Below are positions 18,251-27,392 of a stretch of DNA of 64,000 nucleotides, piece after piece. Under the pieces are notes generated by a model. It was not told where the DNA came from, did not search any database, and was given only the letters and a program-made list of their open reading frames with translations. This DNA comes from Flavobacteriales bacterium (GTDB lineage Bacteria > Bacteroidota > Bacteroidia > Flavobacteriales > Flavobacteriaceae). Made by a program: the position numbers and the translations under genes. Location of the stretch: assembly GCA_004321735.1 (NCBI GenBank), contig SGZB01000002.1:1-64000 (forward strand). The letters are read 5' to 3'. The first letter of the stretch is position 1, and every line of letters begins with the position of its first letter.

Positions 18251-20036
18251 AATTGACCCCTATCAGATAGTAGGTTTTTTACTTTTAATTGCTTGTGCTG
18301 TATGGGTTTTCTACTTTACACCTGAGCAGGCTCTGAATATTGATGAAACTGAGTCAGCTATTGAATTCAGTGACGATCAAGCTTCAAAGCCTGAGGAGAA
18401 CATACAATCTAATGATTTAGAATTTTCTATTACTGAAATTCAACAAGAACTCATTACACTAGAGAATAATGATTTAAAACTTGTGGTTTCGAACAAGGGT
18501 GGAGAAATAGTTGAGTCATTATTGAAAAATTACTATGATAAAGAGGGTAATAAAATAAAAATTAATGATAGTAATCAAATTTTTAATCTAGTTTCAAGTA
18601 ATAAATCTTTAAGAGCTTTTGATTCTTCTAAAATCATCTTTGAATCTCAATTAACTGAAAACTCGGAAGGTTATAGTTTAAATTTAGTTCATAGAGAAAA
18701 TGGATCTGAATTATTGAGTTTAACATATTTTTTACCAAAGGATGGATTCATGGTTGATATTACAGTAAATGTAAACAACAGAGATCTATCAAACTTAAAC
18801 TTAAGGTGGGACTTGCTTTCAATTCATAACTCAAGAAGTGCTTCTTACGAAAATAGATATACATATATCAATTATAAAAATGAAGATAACAATGTAAGAG
18901 ATCTAAGCGCATATTCTGACGATGATGAGTCAGGTAATGCAAGCTGGATTTCATACAGTCAACATCTTTTCAATTCTATATTGATTTTTAATGAACTAAA
19001 AAATGATATTAGTTTTTCTTCATTCAACTTAGAAAGTACATCTAATTCAAACTCACAACTTTATGAAATTGATGGTGAAATAAAATATTTAAAAAAGTTT
19101 GAAACTACAATTCCATTAGAAAATTTTTCTGACTCTTTTAAGCTTTATATAGGTCCAAATGATTATTATATTTTAAATGATACATATGATGGAATTTCTG
19201 ATTCTATATGGTTTGGTTGGGGAATTTTTGGATGGATTAACAGAAATATATTTTTTCCACTTTATTATTTTTTAAGTTCATTTCTTTCTGCTGGATTTGC
19301 AATTATAGTTATGGTTATAATTACACGTTTAGCCATGTCACCTGTTCAATACAAAATGTATGTAGGACAGGCTAAGATGAAAATACTTCGTCCAGAAATA
19401 ACAGCTGCAACGGAAAAGTATAAAGATGATCCCATGAAAAGGAATCAAGAAACAATGAAAATATATAATCAAGCGGGAGCTAATCCACTTTCTGGTTGCG
19501 TACCTGCCTTATTGCAGCTTCCTGTTTTTTATGCTCTTTTTTGCTTTTTTCCAGTTGCATTTGCTTTAAGAGAAGAATCCTTTCTTTGGGCTGATGATTT
19601 AAGTTCATATGATGTGATTGCTGAGTTACCATTCTATATACCTTTTTATGGAGATCATATTAGTTTATTTCCAATAACAGCAGCTATTGCAATGTTCTTT
19701 TATACTAGAATGTCAGGTAGTCAACAAATGCAACCTCAACAACCAGGAATGCCTAACATGAAATTTATCATGTATGTAATCCCCTTTACTTTGTTGATAT
19801 TCTTCAATAATTTTGCTAGCGGACTTTCTTTATATTATACAGTTTCTAATATTCTTACGATCTTAATTATGCTCACGATCAAGAATTTAATTCTAGATGA
19901 AAAGAAAATATTAGCTACAATTGAAGAAAAAAAGAAACAACCCACTACAGAGAATAGATTTCAGAGAAGAATGAGAAAAATGCAGGAGATGATGGAAGAA
20001 GCTGAAAAAAAACAAAAACTTAAAAGAAAACGTTAA
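18237..20036 (+). CDS. yidC: Membrane protein insertase YidC
   Basis: Inserts and folds inner-membrane proteins, with or without SecYEG. It is 599 residues: an N-terminal membrane anchor (about 9-27), a large periplasmic beta domain (about 60-345), then the conserved insertase core of five helices from about 350, with NPLSGCVPALLQLPVFYAL and a basic C-terminal tail. This is the long form typical of Gram-negative bacteria. It overlaps pyrG by 14 bases; mnmA begins at the next base after its stop. Confidence 0.97.
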   Translation: MEENRIDPYQIVGFLLLIACAVWVFYFTPEQALNIDETESAIEFSDDQASKPEENIQSNDLEFSITEIQQELITLENNDLKLVVSNKGGEIVESLLKNYYDKEGNKIKINDSNQIFNLVSSNKSLRAFDSSKIIFESQLTENSEGYSLNLVHRENGSELLSLTYFLPKDGFMVDITVNVNNRDLSNLNLRWDLLSIHNSRSASYENRYTYINYKNEDNNVRDLSAYSDDDESGNASWISYSQHLFNSILIFNELKNDISFSSFNLESTSNSNSQLYEIDGEIKYLKKFETTIPLENFSDSFKLYIGPNDYYILNDTYDGISDSIWFGWGIFGWINRNIFFPLYYFLSSFLSAGFAIIVMVIITRLAMSPVQYKMYVGQAKMKILRPEITAATEKYKDDPMKRNQETMKIYNQAGANPLSGCVPALLQLPVFYALFCFFPVAFALREESFLWADDLSSYDVIAELPFYIPFYGDHISLFPITAAIAMFFYTRMSGSQQMQPQQPGMPNMKFIMYVIPFTLLIFFNNFASGLSLYYTVSNILTILIMLTIKNLILDEKKILATIEEKKKQPTTENRFQRRMRKMQEMMEEAEKKQKLKRKR

Positions 20037-21194
20037 ATGTCTATCTCGTCTACAAGGGTTGTTATAGCTCTTTCAGGAGGTGTTGACTCAAGTGTTGCTG
20101 CATACCTTTTAAAAGAAAAAGGCTATGATGTCTTGGGTGTTTTTATGAAAAATTGGCATGATGAGAGTGTTACAATTTCGGAAGAATGTCCATGGTTGGA
20201 GGATAGTTATGATGCAATGCTGGTTGCGCAGAAATTGAACATACCCTTTAAAGTAATTGACTTAAGTGATCAATACAAAGAAAAAATAGTTGATTATATG
20301 TTTAATGAATATGAAAGCGGAAATACTCCAAATCCAGATGTTCTATGTAATCGTGAAATTAAGTTTGATGTTTTTTTAGAGACTGCAAAGCAATTAAATG
20401 CTGACTTCATAGCTACTGGACATTATGCAAGAGTTTTGAGTATTGATAAATCTAATAAGACTTATTTTGGTTTAAAAAGTGGTATTGATGTTGAAAAAGA
20501 TCAGTCATATTTTTTATGTCAATTAAATCAATATCAATTAAGCAAAACATTGTTTCCAATTGGAAATCTTAAAAAAGATGATGTAAGAGAAATAGCTAAA
20601 AAACAAGGATTGATAACAGCTGAGAAAAAGGACTCTCAAGGTTTATGTTTTATAGGAAAAGTTAAATTGCCAGATTTTTTACAACAAAAGCTTGTAAGAA
20701 AGAAAGGTAATGTAATATTAATATCAAGAGATAACGATATGTACAAAAAAGATTTTGGTTATGATGATTATGCTTATCAAAAACAAGACGGAAAAATTAT
20801 TGGAAATCATATTGGGTCTCATTTTTTTACTATTGGCCAAAGAAAAGGACTTTCAATTGGTGGAATGAAAGAGCCGTTATTTATACTTGCAACTGATACA
20901 ATAAATAATTTAATATACGTTGGTGAGGGAAGTGATCATCCTGGTTTGTACAGAAAATCTTTGAAAGTTTATGCAGATAATTTTCATGTAGTAAATCCTT
21001 ACTATAATATTTTAAATTTAAATAAATTAAAGGCAAGAATACGTTATAGACAAGCACTTCAGGAAGTTTCGATAAGTGCTGATAAGGATTGTTTTTATTT
21101 TGATTTCACTAAAAAACAAAAAGCCATCGCGCGTGGTCAGTTTATTTCTATTTATAAAGGTGATGAACTAATAGCATCAGGTGTAATTGACTAA
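20037..21194 (+). CDS. mnmA: tRNA-specific 2-thiouridylase MnmA
   Basis: Thiolates U34 of Glu, Gln and Lys tRNAs, 385 residues. It has the PP-loop [10 protein letters not shown] (11-20) and the two catalytic cysteines: Cys104 in NPDVLCNREIKF and Cys204 in DSQGLCFIGK. A C-terminal beta domain includes the GQRKGLSIGG element. The sulfur would come through a cysteine desulfurase such as the one at 45438. It is the last gene of the pyrG-yidC-mnmA run, and its 3' end overlaps the convergent lysA by four bases. Confidence 0.97.
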   Translation: MSISSTRVVIALSGGVDSSVAAYLLKEKGYDVLGVFMKNWHDESVTISEECPWLEDSYDAMLVAQKLNIPFKVIDLSDQYKEKIVDYMFNEYESGNTPNPDVLCNREIKFDVFLETAKQLNADFIATGHYARVLSIDKSNKTYFGLKSGIDVEKDQSYFLCQLNQYQLSKTLFPIGNLKKDDVREIAKKQGLITAEKKDSQGLCFIGKVKLPDFLQQKLVRKKGNVILISRDNDMYKKDFGYDDYAYQKQDGKIIGNHIGSHFFTIGQRKGLSIGGMKEPLFILATDTINNLIYVGEGSDHPGLYRKSLKVYADNFHVVNPYYNILNLNKLKARIRYRQALQEVSISADKDCFYFDFTKKQKAIARGQFISIYKGDELIASGVID

Positions 21195-22396
21195 AAGCTA
21201 AGCTCTATTTGATTAATTAGTAAATCTTCAATTTTCTCTCTTTCTCTTATAAGTAAAACTTTATCATCAATATAAAAAGCTTCAGCTGGTTTGAATCTTG
21301 AATTATAATTGCTGCTCATACTGAAGCAATATGCTCCAGCATTGCTGAAAGATAAGATGTCACCTGGTGAAATTGATGATATTTTTTTGTTTGTAGCAAA
21401 AGTGTCAGTTTCACATATATATCCTACTACACTATAGTATCTTTCCATATCATCGGGATTTGATATGTTTTCAATATGATGATTAGATCCATACATCATA
21501 GGTCTAATAAGATGATTAAAACCGGTATCAACCTGTGCAAATACTGTAGATGTTGTCTGTTTTATGGAATTAACTCTACATAAAAATTTTCCAGCTTGGC
21601 TCACTAGAAATTTACCTGGCTCAAAAATTAATTTTAGTTCTTTTCCATATTCGTCACAAAATAAATTAAATCTTTCGGTCAGTTTTACCCCTAATTCATC
21701 AATGTTTGTTTCAGAATCGCCAGGATAATATGGTACTTTAAAACCACTTCCAAAATCAATAAATTCTAAATTTTTAAATTTTTTAGCAATTTTAAATAAT
21801 ATTTCTGCAGCATTTAGAAAAACTTCAACATCCAAAATATCACTTCCAGTATGCATGTGAACTCCATTGATATTGATTTTAGTATTTTCAACTATTCTTA
21901 AGATGTGTGGTGTTTGGTGAATGCTAATACCAAATTTAGAGTCAATATGACCAACACTTATTTTTGAGTTTCCTCCAGCCATTATATGTGGATTAATCCT
22001 TATACATACAGGAATATCGGGATTTAGATTGCCAAACTGTTCTAAAACCTCTAGATTATCAATATTTATACTAACACCTAGTTCAGATACTTCTTTTATT
22101 TCTTCTATTGATACTCCATTTGGTGTGTATAATATTTTTTTTGGATTAACCCCAGCCTTAAGTGCAAGTATAACTTCTTGAATAGATACTGCGTCAATTC
22201 CTGAGCCCATGTTTATCATATATTTCAAAATTGAAATATTTGAAAGAGCTTTTACAGCATAGTTAATCTGAAGGTTTTTAACATCTTTAAATGATTGTTT
22301 AAGTCTGTTATACTGACTTTTAATCATGTTTGAGTCATAAATGTAAAGAGGGGTTCCAAATTTATCTACTGCTTCTAAAAGTACTTTATTTTTCAC
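21191..22396 (-). CDS. lysA: Diaminopimelate decarboxylase
   Basis: Last step of lysine synthesis, a PLP enzyme of the alanine-racemase fold, 401 residues. The PLP lysine is Lys49 in INYAVKALSN; GVHMHTGSDI and FEPGKFLV are the conserved barrel and phosphate-binding segments, and GYICETDTF holds the substrate-contact cysteine. The start is GTG. It is monocistronic and convergent with mnmA. dapD, from the same pathway, is at 30313. Confidence 0.95.
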   Translation of the reverse strand: MKNKVLLEAVDKFGTPLYIYDSNMIKSQYNRLKQSFKDVKNLQINYAVKALSNISILKYMINMGSGIDAVSIQEVILALKAGVNPKKILYTPNGVSIEEIKEVSELGVSINIDNLEVLEQFGNLNPDIPVCIRINPHIMAGGNSKISVGHIDSKFGISIHQTPHILRIVENTKININGVHMHTGSDILDVEVFLNAAEILFKIAKKFKNLEFIDFGSGFKVPYYPGDSETNIDELGVKLTERFNLFCDEYGKELKLIFEPGKFLVSQAGKFLCRVNSIKQTTSTVFAQVDTGFNHLIRPMMYGSNHHIENISNPDDMERYYSVVGYICETDTFATNKKISSISPGDILSFSNAGAYCFSMSSNYNSRFKPAEAFYIDDKVLLIREREKIEDLLINQIELSF

Positions 22397-22522
22397 GATG
22401 CTAATGTAAAATATTCTACATTAAATAATACGATATATTTTATTTGTAATAAATTAATGACCAACAGTTAAATTTGAAACAAAATAATTTAGTTCTTGAA
22501 TAAGCTTTTTTCTTTTTTTAAG

Positions 22523-22530
22523 TAATTTTA
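22523..22530 (+). promoter_or_regulatory. Near-match -7 box (TAATTTTA) of sucC
   Basis: It matches TAnnTTTG except for the last base and sits four bases before the sucC ATG, the same spacing as the exact boxes of recR, the E2 gene and ruvX. The 138-base gap between lysA and sucC otherwise holds only T-rich sequence. Confidence 0.3.
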
Positions 22531-22534
22531 TCGA

Positions 22535-23728
22535 ATGAATCTTCACGAATATCAAGCTAAAAAATTATTATCTGATTTTAATGTACCAATCCAGAGAGGA
22601 AGGGTGGTTGACAACTTAGATGATCTTATTAAAAACTCAGAGTCATTGTCTAAAGAAACAGGTACTTCATGGTATGTTGTTAAGGCTCAAATACACGCTG
22701 GTGGCCGAGGAAAAGGAGGAGGAGTTAAGTTGGCTAAAAATATTGACGAATTAAAGAAGTTTTCATCTGATATTTTAGGAATGATGTTAAAAACACCTCA
22801 AACTCCACCTGAAGGTAAGCTAGTAAAAAAAATATTAATTACCGAAGATGTTTATTATCCAGGTGATGAAGAGCCAGATGAGTTTTATTTTTCAATCTTA
22901 CTTAACAGAAATACTTCAAAGTTTATGGTAATGTATTCAAAACAAGGTGGTATGGATATAGAGCAAGTGGCAGAGGACACCCCTCATTTAATTTATTACG
23001 AAGAAGTAGATCCTCTGTTAGGATTAATGCCTAATCAATTAAGAAAAATAGCTTTTAATCTTGGTTTGTCAGGAATTGCTTTTAAAAACATGGTGAGTTT
23101 TAGTAAAAACTTATTTAATGCTTTTGTAAAAACTGATGCTTCATTAGTTGAAATCAATCCAGTTTTAAAAACATCTGATAGTAAAATTTTAGCAGTTGAT
23201 GCGAAAATGGTATTAGATGACAATTCTTTATTTAGACATAAAGACTTTGAAAATTTAAGAGATATTTCTGAGGAAAATCCCATTGAAGTTGAAGCTAAAG
23301 AGGCCGGACTTAACTATGTAGATTTAGATGGTAATATTGGATGTATGGTTAATGGAGCAGGATTAGCGATGGCAACTATGGATTTAATTAAACAATCCGG
23401 TGGTGAGCCTGCAAATTTCTTAGATGTAGGAGGCACAGCAGATGCTAAAAGAGTTGAAGCAGCATTTAAGTTAATATTAAAAGACCCAAAAGTTAAAGCT
23501 GTATTGGTAAATATTTTTGGAGGTATTGTTCGTTGTGATAGAGTTGCAAATGGTATCGTAGATGCATACAAAAATATGGGTGATCAAATCAAGGTTCCTA
23601 TCATTGTTAGATTACAAGGAACTAATGCTGTTGAAGCAAAAGAAATCATAGATAACAGCGGATTAAAAATATTTAGTGCTGTAGAATTTAGCGAAGTTCC
23701 TTTAAGGATAAAAGAAGTCCTTTCATAA
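22535..23728 (+). CDS. sucC: Succinyl-CoA synthetase beta subunit
   Basis: TCA-cycle enzyme that makes ATP or GTP from succinyl-CoA, 397 residues. An N-terminal ATP-grasp domain starts MNLHEYQAKKLL and contains KAQIHAGGRGKGGGVK (residues 50-65). The C-terminal ligase domain has FLDVGGTAD and NIFGGIVRCD. The alpha subunit (sucD) is not adjacent, so the two subunits are unlinked here, as often in Flavobacteriia. A promoter-like box lies four bases before the ATG. Confidence 0.97.
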   Translation: MNLHEYQAKKLLSDFNVPIQRGRVVDNLDDLIKNSESLSKETGTSWYVVKAQIHAGGRGKGGGVKLAKNIDELKKFSSDILGMMLKTPQTPPEGKLVKKILITEDVYYPGDEEPDEFYFSILLNRNTSKFMVMYSKQGGMDIEQVAEDTPHLIYYEEVDPLLGLMPNQLRKIAFNLGLSGIAFKNMVSFSKNLFNAFVKTDASLVEINPVLKTSDSKILAVDAKMVLDDNSLFRHKDFENLRDISEENPIEVEAKEAGLNYVDLDGNIGCMVNGAGLAMATMDLIKQSGGEPANFLDVGGTADAKRVEAAFKLILKDPKVKAVLVNIFGGIVRCDRVANGIVDAYKNMGDQIKVPIIVRLQGTNAVEAKEIIDNSGLKIFSAVEFSEVPLRIKEVLS

Positions 23729-23731
23729 TAT

Positions 23732-23754
23732 ATGACATATTGTCATCTAAAAAT
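23732..23754 (+). promoter_or_regulatory. Shared chaperone-promoter element upstream of hsp20
   Basis: Agrees with the htpG element (2778-2800, reverse strand) at 20 of 23 positions. Its first half forms a perfect inverted repeat, ATGACA-TAT-TGTCAT (23732-23746). A partial second copy, ATGACATAATGGC, starts at 23764, exactly 32 bases on, about three helical turns. The hsp20 ATG is about 86 bases downstream. The likely role is an operator or alternative-sigma recognition site for stress genes. Confidence 0.5.
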
Positions 23755-23840
23755 TACTTTTTTATGACATAATGGCTTAAAAATTAATTTGGTTCATTTT
23801 TAGATTATTGTTAATCGTATAACAAAAAAATTTAAAAATT

Positions 23841-24242
23841 ATGAATTTAATTACACACAATTTAAGACCTATTTTATTTGATGATTTTATTAATGATTTT
23901 TTCGGAAACATAAATCAAAACAATACTCCTTTATACAATATTTTTGAAAATGATAAAGAGTATAAAATTGAATTTTCTGTTCCCGGTTTTGATAAAAAAC
24001 AATTCTCAGTTGAAATAGAAAATGATATTTTAAGGGTCTCTAATACTTCAGAAGATGAAGTTTCTGATAAATATTATAAGAGACAATTTAATTACTCAAA
24101 TTTTTCTAAAACATTTAATCTTCCTGAGATAGTTAATCTTGACAAGATTAGTTCAGAATATAAAAACGGGATTTTAAGAGTTATTTTACCTAAGGTGAAA
24201 GAAATTAAAAATGATAAAATCAAGAGTATTGAAATTAAATAA
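23841..24242 (+). CDS. Small heat-shock protein (Hsp20/alpha-crystallin)
   Basis: ATP-independent holdase, 133 residues. The alpha-crystallin domain spans about 35-125, with EYKIEFSVPGFDKKQF, the beta-strand segment VEIENDILRVS and the signature KNGILRVILPK near the end. A C-terminal IxI-like tail (KSIEIK) follows. It is preceded by the element shared with htpG and followed 8 bases after the stop by a strong hairpin terminator. It is monocistronic. Confidence 0.95.
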   Translation: MNLITHNLRPILFDDFINDFFGNINQNNTPLYNIFENDKEYKIEFSVPGFDKKQFSVEIENDILRVSNTSEDEVSDKYYKRQFNYSNFSKTFNLPEIVNLDKISSEYKNGILRVILPKVKEIKNDKIKSIEIK

Positions 24243-24250
24243 TGTTTTAA

Positions 24251-24277
24251 AAGGCGGGTATTACCCGCCTTTTTTAT
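24251..24277. terminator. Bidirectional hairpin terminator between hsp20 and uvrB
   Basis: AAGGCGGG and CCCGCCTT pair around a TATTA loop, with a T run on the forward side (24270-24275) and an A/T-rich flank on the other. It serves hsp20 forward. On the reverse strand, its right-hand arm lies inside the last uvrB codons (Lys-Gly-Gly) and the uvrB stop falls in the loop. Confidence 0.85.
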
Positions 24278-26240
24278 ATTCTGAAATTAAGTCCCTTAGT
24301 CTGGCTGCCTCCATAAAATCTAAATCTTTAGCAGCATTCTCCATTTCTTTTCTCAAATCTCTTATAATTTTTTCTTTTTTCTCTTTTGGTAAATTTAAGT
24401 CAATATGAACTTTATTTCTTTTATTTGATTCCTGTTTAGAGTCTATTGAGTTAACTTTCTCGAACACTTCTTTCACATTTTTAATTATTTGTTTTGGAAC
24501 AATTTTATTTTTAACATTAAATTCCTGTTGCTTTTTTCTTCTTCTTTCAGTGATTTCTATTGTGTCTTTCATGCTATTTGTAATTCTGTCTGCATACATA
24601 ATAGCCATTCCATTTAAGTTTCTTGCAGCTCTACCAATTGTTTGAATTAATGATTTTTTACTTCTAAGGAATCCTTCCTTATCAGCATCTAATATTAGTA
24701 CTAATGAAACCTCAGGAAGATCTAATCCCTCTCTCAATAAATTTACCCCAACTAAAACATCAAAACTTCCAGCCCTTAATTGATTTAGGATTTCAACCCT
24801 TTCTAATGTATCAACATCACTGTGAATATATCTAGATTTTATATTAATATTTAAAAAATACTTATTGAGCTCTTCAGCCATTCTTTTAGTTAATGTTGTG
24901 ATTAATGTTCTTTCATTCTTGTCAATTCTGTTTTGAACCTCATTAATAATATCATCAATTTGGTTTTTTGTTTTTCTAACTTCAATTATTGGATCTAATA
25001 GTCCAGTTGGTCTCAATATTTGCTCAGTAATTATTCCTTCGCATTTTGATAGTTCATATTCAGAAGGTGTTGCACTAACATAAATTATTTGATTCTGAAG
25101 AACTTCAAACTCTTCAAATTTTAAGGGTCTATTATCAAGTGCTGCTGGTAATCTAAATCCATATTCAACTAAATTCTCTTTCCTGCTTCTGTCTCCTCCA
25201 TACATAGCTTTAATTTGAGGAATTGTAACATGGCTTTCATCAATGATTGTTAGAAAATCTTCAGGGAAGTAATCAATTAAGCAAAAAGGTCTTGTCCCAG
25301 GATTTCTACCATCAATATATCTTGAGTAATTTTCAATACCCGAACAATAACCAAGTTCTTGCATCATTTCCAAATCAAATAAGGTTCTTTCCTCGAGTCT
25401 TTTTGCTTCAAGATGCTTACTAATTTCTTTAAAATAACTTACTTGATGTCCTAAATCTATTCTTATCTGATCCATTGCCTTCATTAATACATCATTTTGA
25501 GTAGCAAACATGTTAGCGGGATAAATAGTAACAGAATCCATTTTTGTCTTAGATCCTTCTGTAAATTCAATTATTGATTCTATTTCATCACCAAAAAAAT
25601 CGAATCTTATTTTAGAATCTCTATAGCTTAAATTTACTTCTACAACATCACCTTGAACTCTAAAAGTTCCAGGTTCTAATTCGACTTGACTTCTACTGTA
25701 TAGTGAATTGGATAAGTTTTTCATTAGATCTGTTCTAGATATATTAGATTCTAATGAAATATGTAGAGTATTTTTTTTATACTCAATTGGATTTCCAATA
25801 CCATATAAACATGAAACTGAGGCTACAACTATAACATCTCTTCTGCCACTCAATAAACTAGAGGTTGTACTAAGCCTTAGTTTTTCAATCTCATCATTAA
25901 TTGATAAATCTTTTTCTATATAAGTATTGGTTACTGGAATGTATGCTTCGGGTTGATAGTAATCATAGTACGAAACAAAATACTCTACCAAATTTTCAGG
26001 AAAATATTCTTTTAATTCTGTATATAATTGTGCAGCTAATGTTTTATTGTGAGCTAAAACTAGACTAGGTCTTTTTACTTTAGAAATTACATTTGCGACA
26101 GTAAAAGTTTTTCCAGATCCTGTAACTCCTTCAAGGGTTTGATATTTTTCATTATTTTCTATACCATTTACCAAGCTATTTATAGCATTGGGTTGATCAC
26201 CTGATGGACTGTAACTTGATTTTAATATAAAATTTGACAA
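24261..26240 (-). CDS. uvrB: Excinuclease ABC subunit UvrB
   Basis: Damage-verification helicase of nucleotide excision repair, 659 residues. Walker A GVTGSGKT is at 38-45; the DNA-wedging beta-hairpin contains YYDYYQPEAYIP; helicase motifs include IDESHVTIPQ and the motif-VI-like QTIGRAARN. A C-terminal UVR domain (about 625-659) binds UvrC. The start is TTG; an in-frame stop lies two codons upstream and no ATG would keep the conserved N-terminus. The 3' end runs into the shared terminator. Confidence 0.97.
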   Translation of the reverse strand: MSNFILKSSYSPSGDQPNAINSLVNGIENNEKYQTLEGVTGSGKTFTVANVISKVKRPSLVLAHNKTLAAQLYTELKEYFPENLVEYFVSYYDYYQPEAYIPVTNTYIEKDLSINDEIEKLRLSTTSSLLSGRRDVIVVASVSCLYGIGNPIEYKKNTLHISLESNISRTDLMKNLSNSLYSRSQVELEPGTFRVQGDVVEVNLSYRDSKIRFDFFGDEIESIIEFTEGSKTKMDSVTIYPANMFATQNDVLMKAMDQIRIDLGHQVSYFKEISKHLEAKRLEERTLFDLEMMQELGYCSGIENYSRYIDGRNPGTRPFCLIDYFPEDFLTIIDESHVTIPQIKAMYGGDRSRKENLVEYGFRLPAALDNRPLKFEEFEVLQNQIIYVSATPSEYELSKCEGIITEQILRPTGLLDPIIEVRKTKNQIDDIINEVQNRIDKNERTLITTLTKRMAEELNKYFLNINIKSRYIHSDVDTLERVEILNQLRAGSFDVLVGVNLLREGLDLPEVSLVLILDADKEGFLRSKKSLIQTIGRAARNLNGMAIMYADRITNSMKDTIEITERRRKKQQEFNVKNKIVPKQIIKNVKEVFEKVNSIDSKQESNKRNKVHIDLNLPKEKKEKIIRDLRKEMENAAKDLDFMEAARLRDLISEYKKGG

Positions 26241-26315
26241 AACCTAAAGCTGAAATTATAGAAACAAATTATATAACTTTATGAAATTCATTTTCTAATT
26301 GTAAAGTTAAATTAA

Positions 26316-27392
26316 TTGAGTAAAATAGAAGACATCAATATTCAGAAGAAAAAACCTGCATTTAAAGTAAATGATATTTTTTTAAACTATCTAAAAAAAT
26401 ACAATAGGGTAGAAGACATTTCTATTGATTATGATGATTTGATGAGATATGTTGGGTCTGTTGATGTATTAGATAGACAAGATAATCATACTTTGTGGCA
26501 AAGAGTTTATTATAGTGATTCAGAAACAAATGAGTTAAATGATAATTTAAAGAAAATTTACAACATTTTACTTTCTGATGGAAGTAACACTAACACAAGT
26601 GATTTAAATGTGGATGCAGTTGATTATTGTACTTTTGGAAATTCTAATCCTTTTAGGATAAAAATTAGAAATATTTTAAATGACAATTTTACTTATTTCT
26701 ACATAAAAAAAATTGACTCATCAAGAATATATGGTTTAGAGCTAGAACATATTACTTCACCTTATAACTTAAATTTTATTTTAAATAAAAACACATTGAT
26801 AGAGGAACATATTTCTGGGATTCCAGGTGATGATTTTTTTTCTAAAAAACTCATTCATTGTAATGAAATTGAAAAATCACAGATAGCCAAAGAATTTGTA
26901 AAATTTAGTGAAAGATGCATGATTAGACTTTTAGGAGACATGAGAGCATATAACTATGTGATTGTCCCTACTCATGATTTTGATCAGGTTGTGTATAAAA
27001 TCAGAGCGATAGATTTTGATCAACAATGTTATGAAGGTGATTTTATCTTTTATCGTCCACAATTGTTTAAAGATAATTTTCCTGTAACAAGTCTAATAAA
27101 AGACAAGTTACTTCAAGACTCTATAAATCAGTATAAAATTGAGGAGAGAGCTATAATTGTTAAAAGAATTCTCGGTGCTCAAGAAAGAATTGAAAATCTT
27201 TTAAACTCTATGAAAAATGATGTTATTTCAAATGATGAAAATGTAAAACAACTTTCTCAACAAATATATCATTTAACAAAGCATAATAAGTTCAAGTATT
27301 GTTCAAATATGGGAGAAATTATGGATTCAACGATTGATTATTTAATAAACAATTATGAAAATCACGAAATGCTTAGAACTAACGTAATTTGA
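26316..27392 (+). CDS. Unrecognised protein with kinase-like motifs
   Basis: A 358-residue soluble protein that I do not recognise as a named family. Its middle resembles the HipA/aminoglycoside-phosphotransferase kinase fold. FYIKKID (about 128-134) could be the ATP-lysine strand, LIEEHISGIPGDDFF (161-175) the hinge, GDMRAYNYVI (207-216; Asp208, Asn213) the catalytic loop, and AIDFDQQ (231-237; Asp233) the metal-binding motif. There is no signal peptide or membrane helix. The start is TTG, with no near ATG. It stands alone, divergent from uvrB, and overlaps the heme A synthase fragment by 14 bases. Substrate and role are unknown. Confidence 0.65.
   Translation: MSKIEDINIQKKKPAFKVNDIFLNYLKKYNRVEDISIDYDDLMRYVGSVDVLDRQDNHTLWQRVYYSDSETNELNDNLKKIYNILLSDGSNTNTSDLNVDAVDYCTFGNSNPFRIKIRNILNDNFTYFYIKKIDSSRIYGLELEHITSPYNLNFILNKNTLIEEHISGIPGDDFFSKKLIHCNEIEKSQIAKEFVKFSERCMIRLLGDMRAYNYVIVPTHDFDQVVYKIRAIDFDQQCYEGDFIFYRPQLFKDNFPVTSLIKDKLLQDSINQYKIEERAIIVKRILGAQERIENLLNSMKNDVISNDENVKQLSQQIYHLTKHNKFKYCSNMGEIMDSTIDYLINNYENHEMLRTNVI

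Noticed and set aside
22397-22534. Possible small RNA in the lysA-sucC gap
   Set aside because: Only AT-rich sequence with no convincing stem or terminator seen.
24211-24408. Open frame of 65 codons across the hsp20 end and the terminator
   Set aside because: Runs through the hairpin and the uvrB end; low-complexity Ser/Leu/Lys content fits antisense shadowing.
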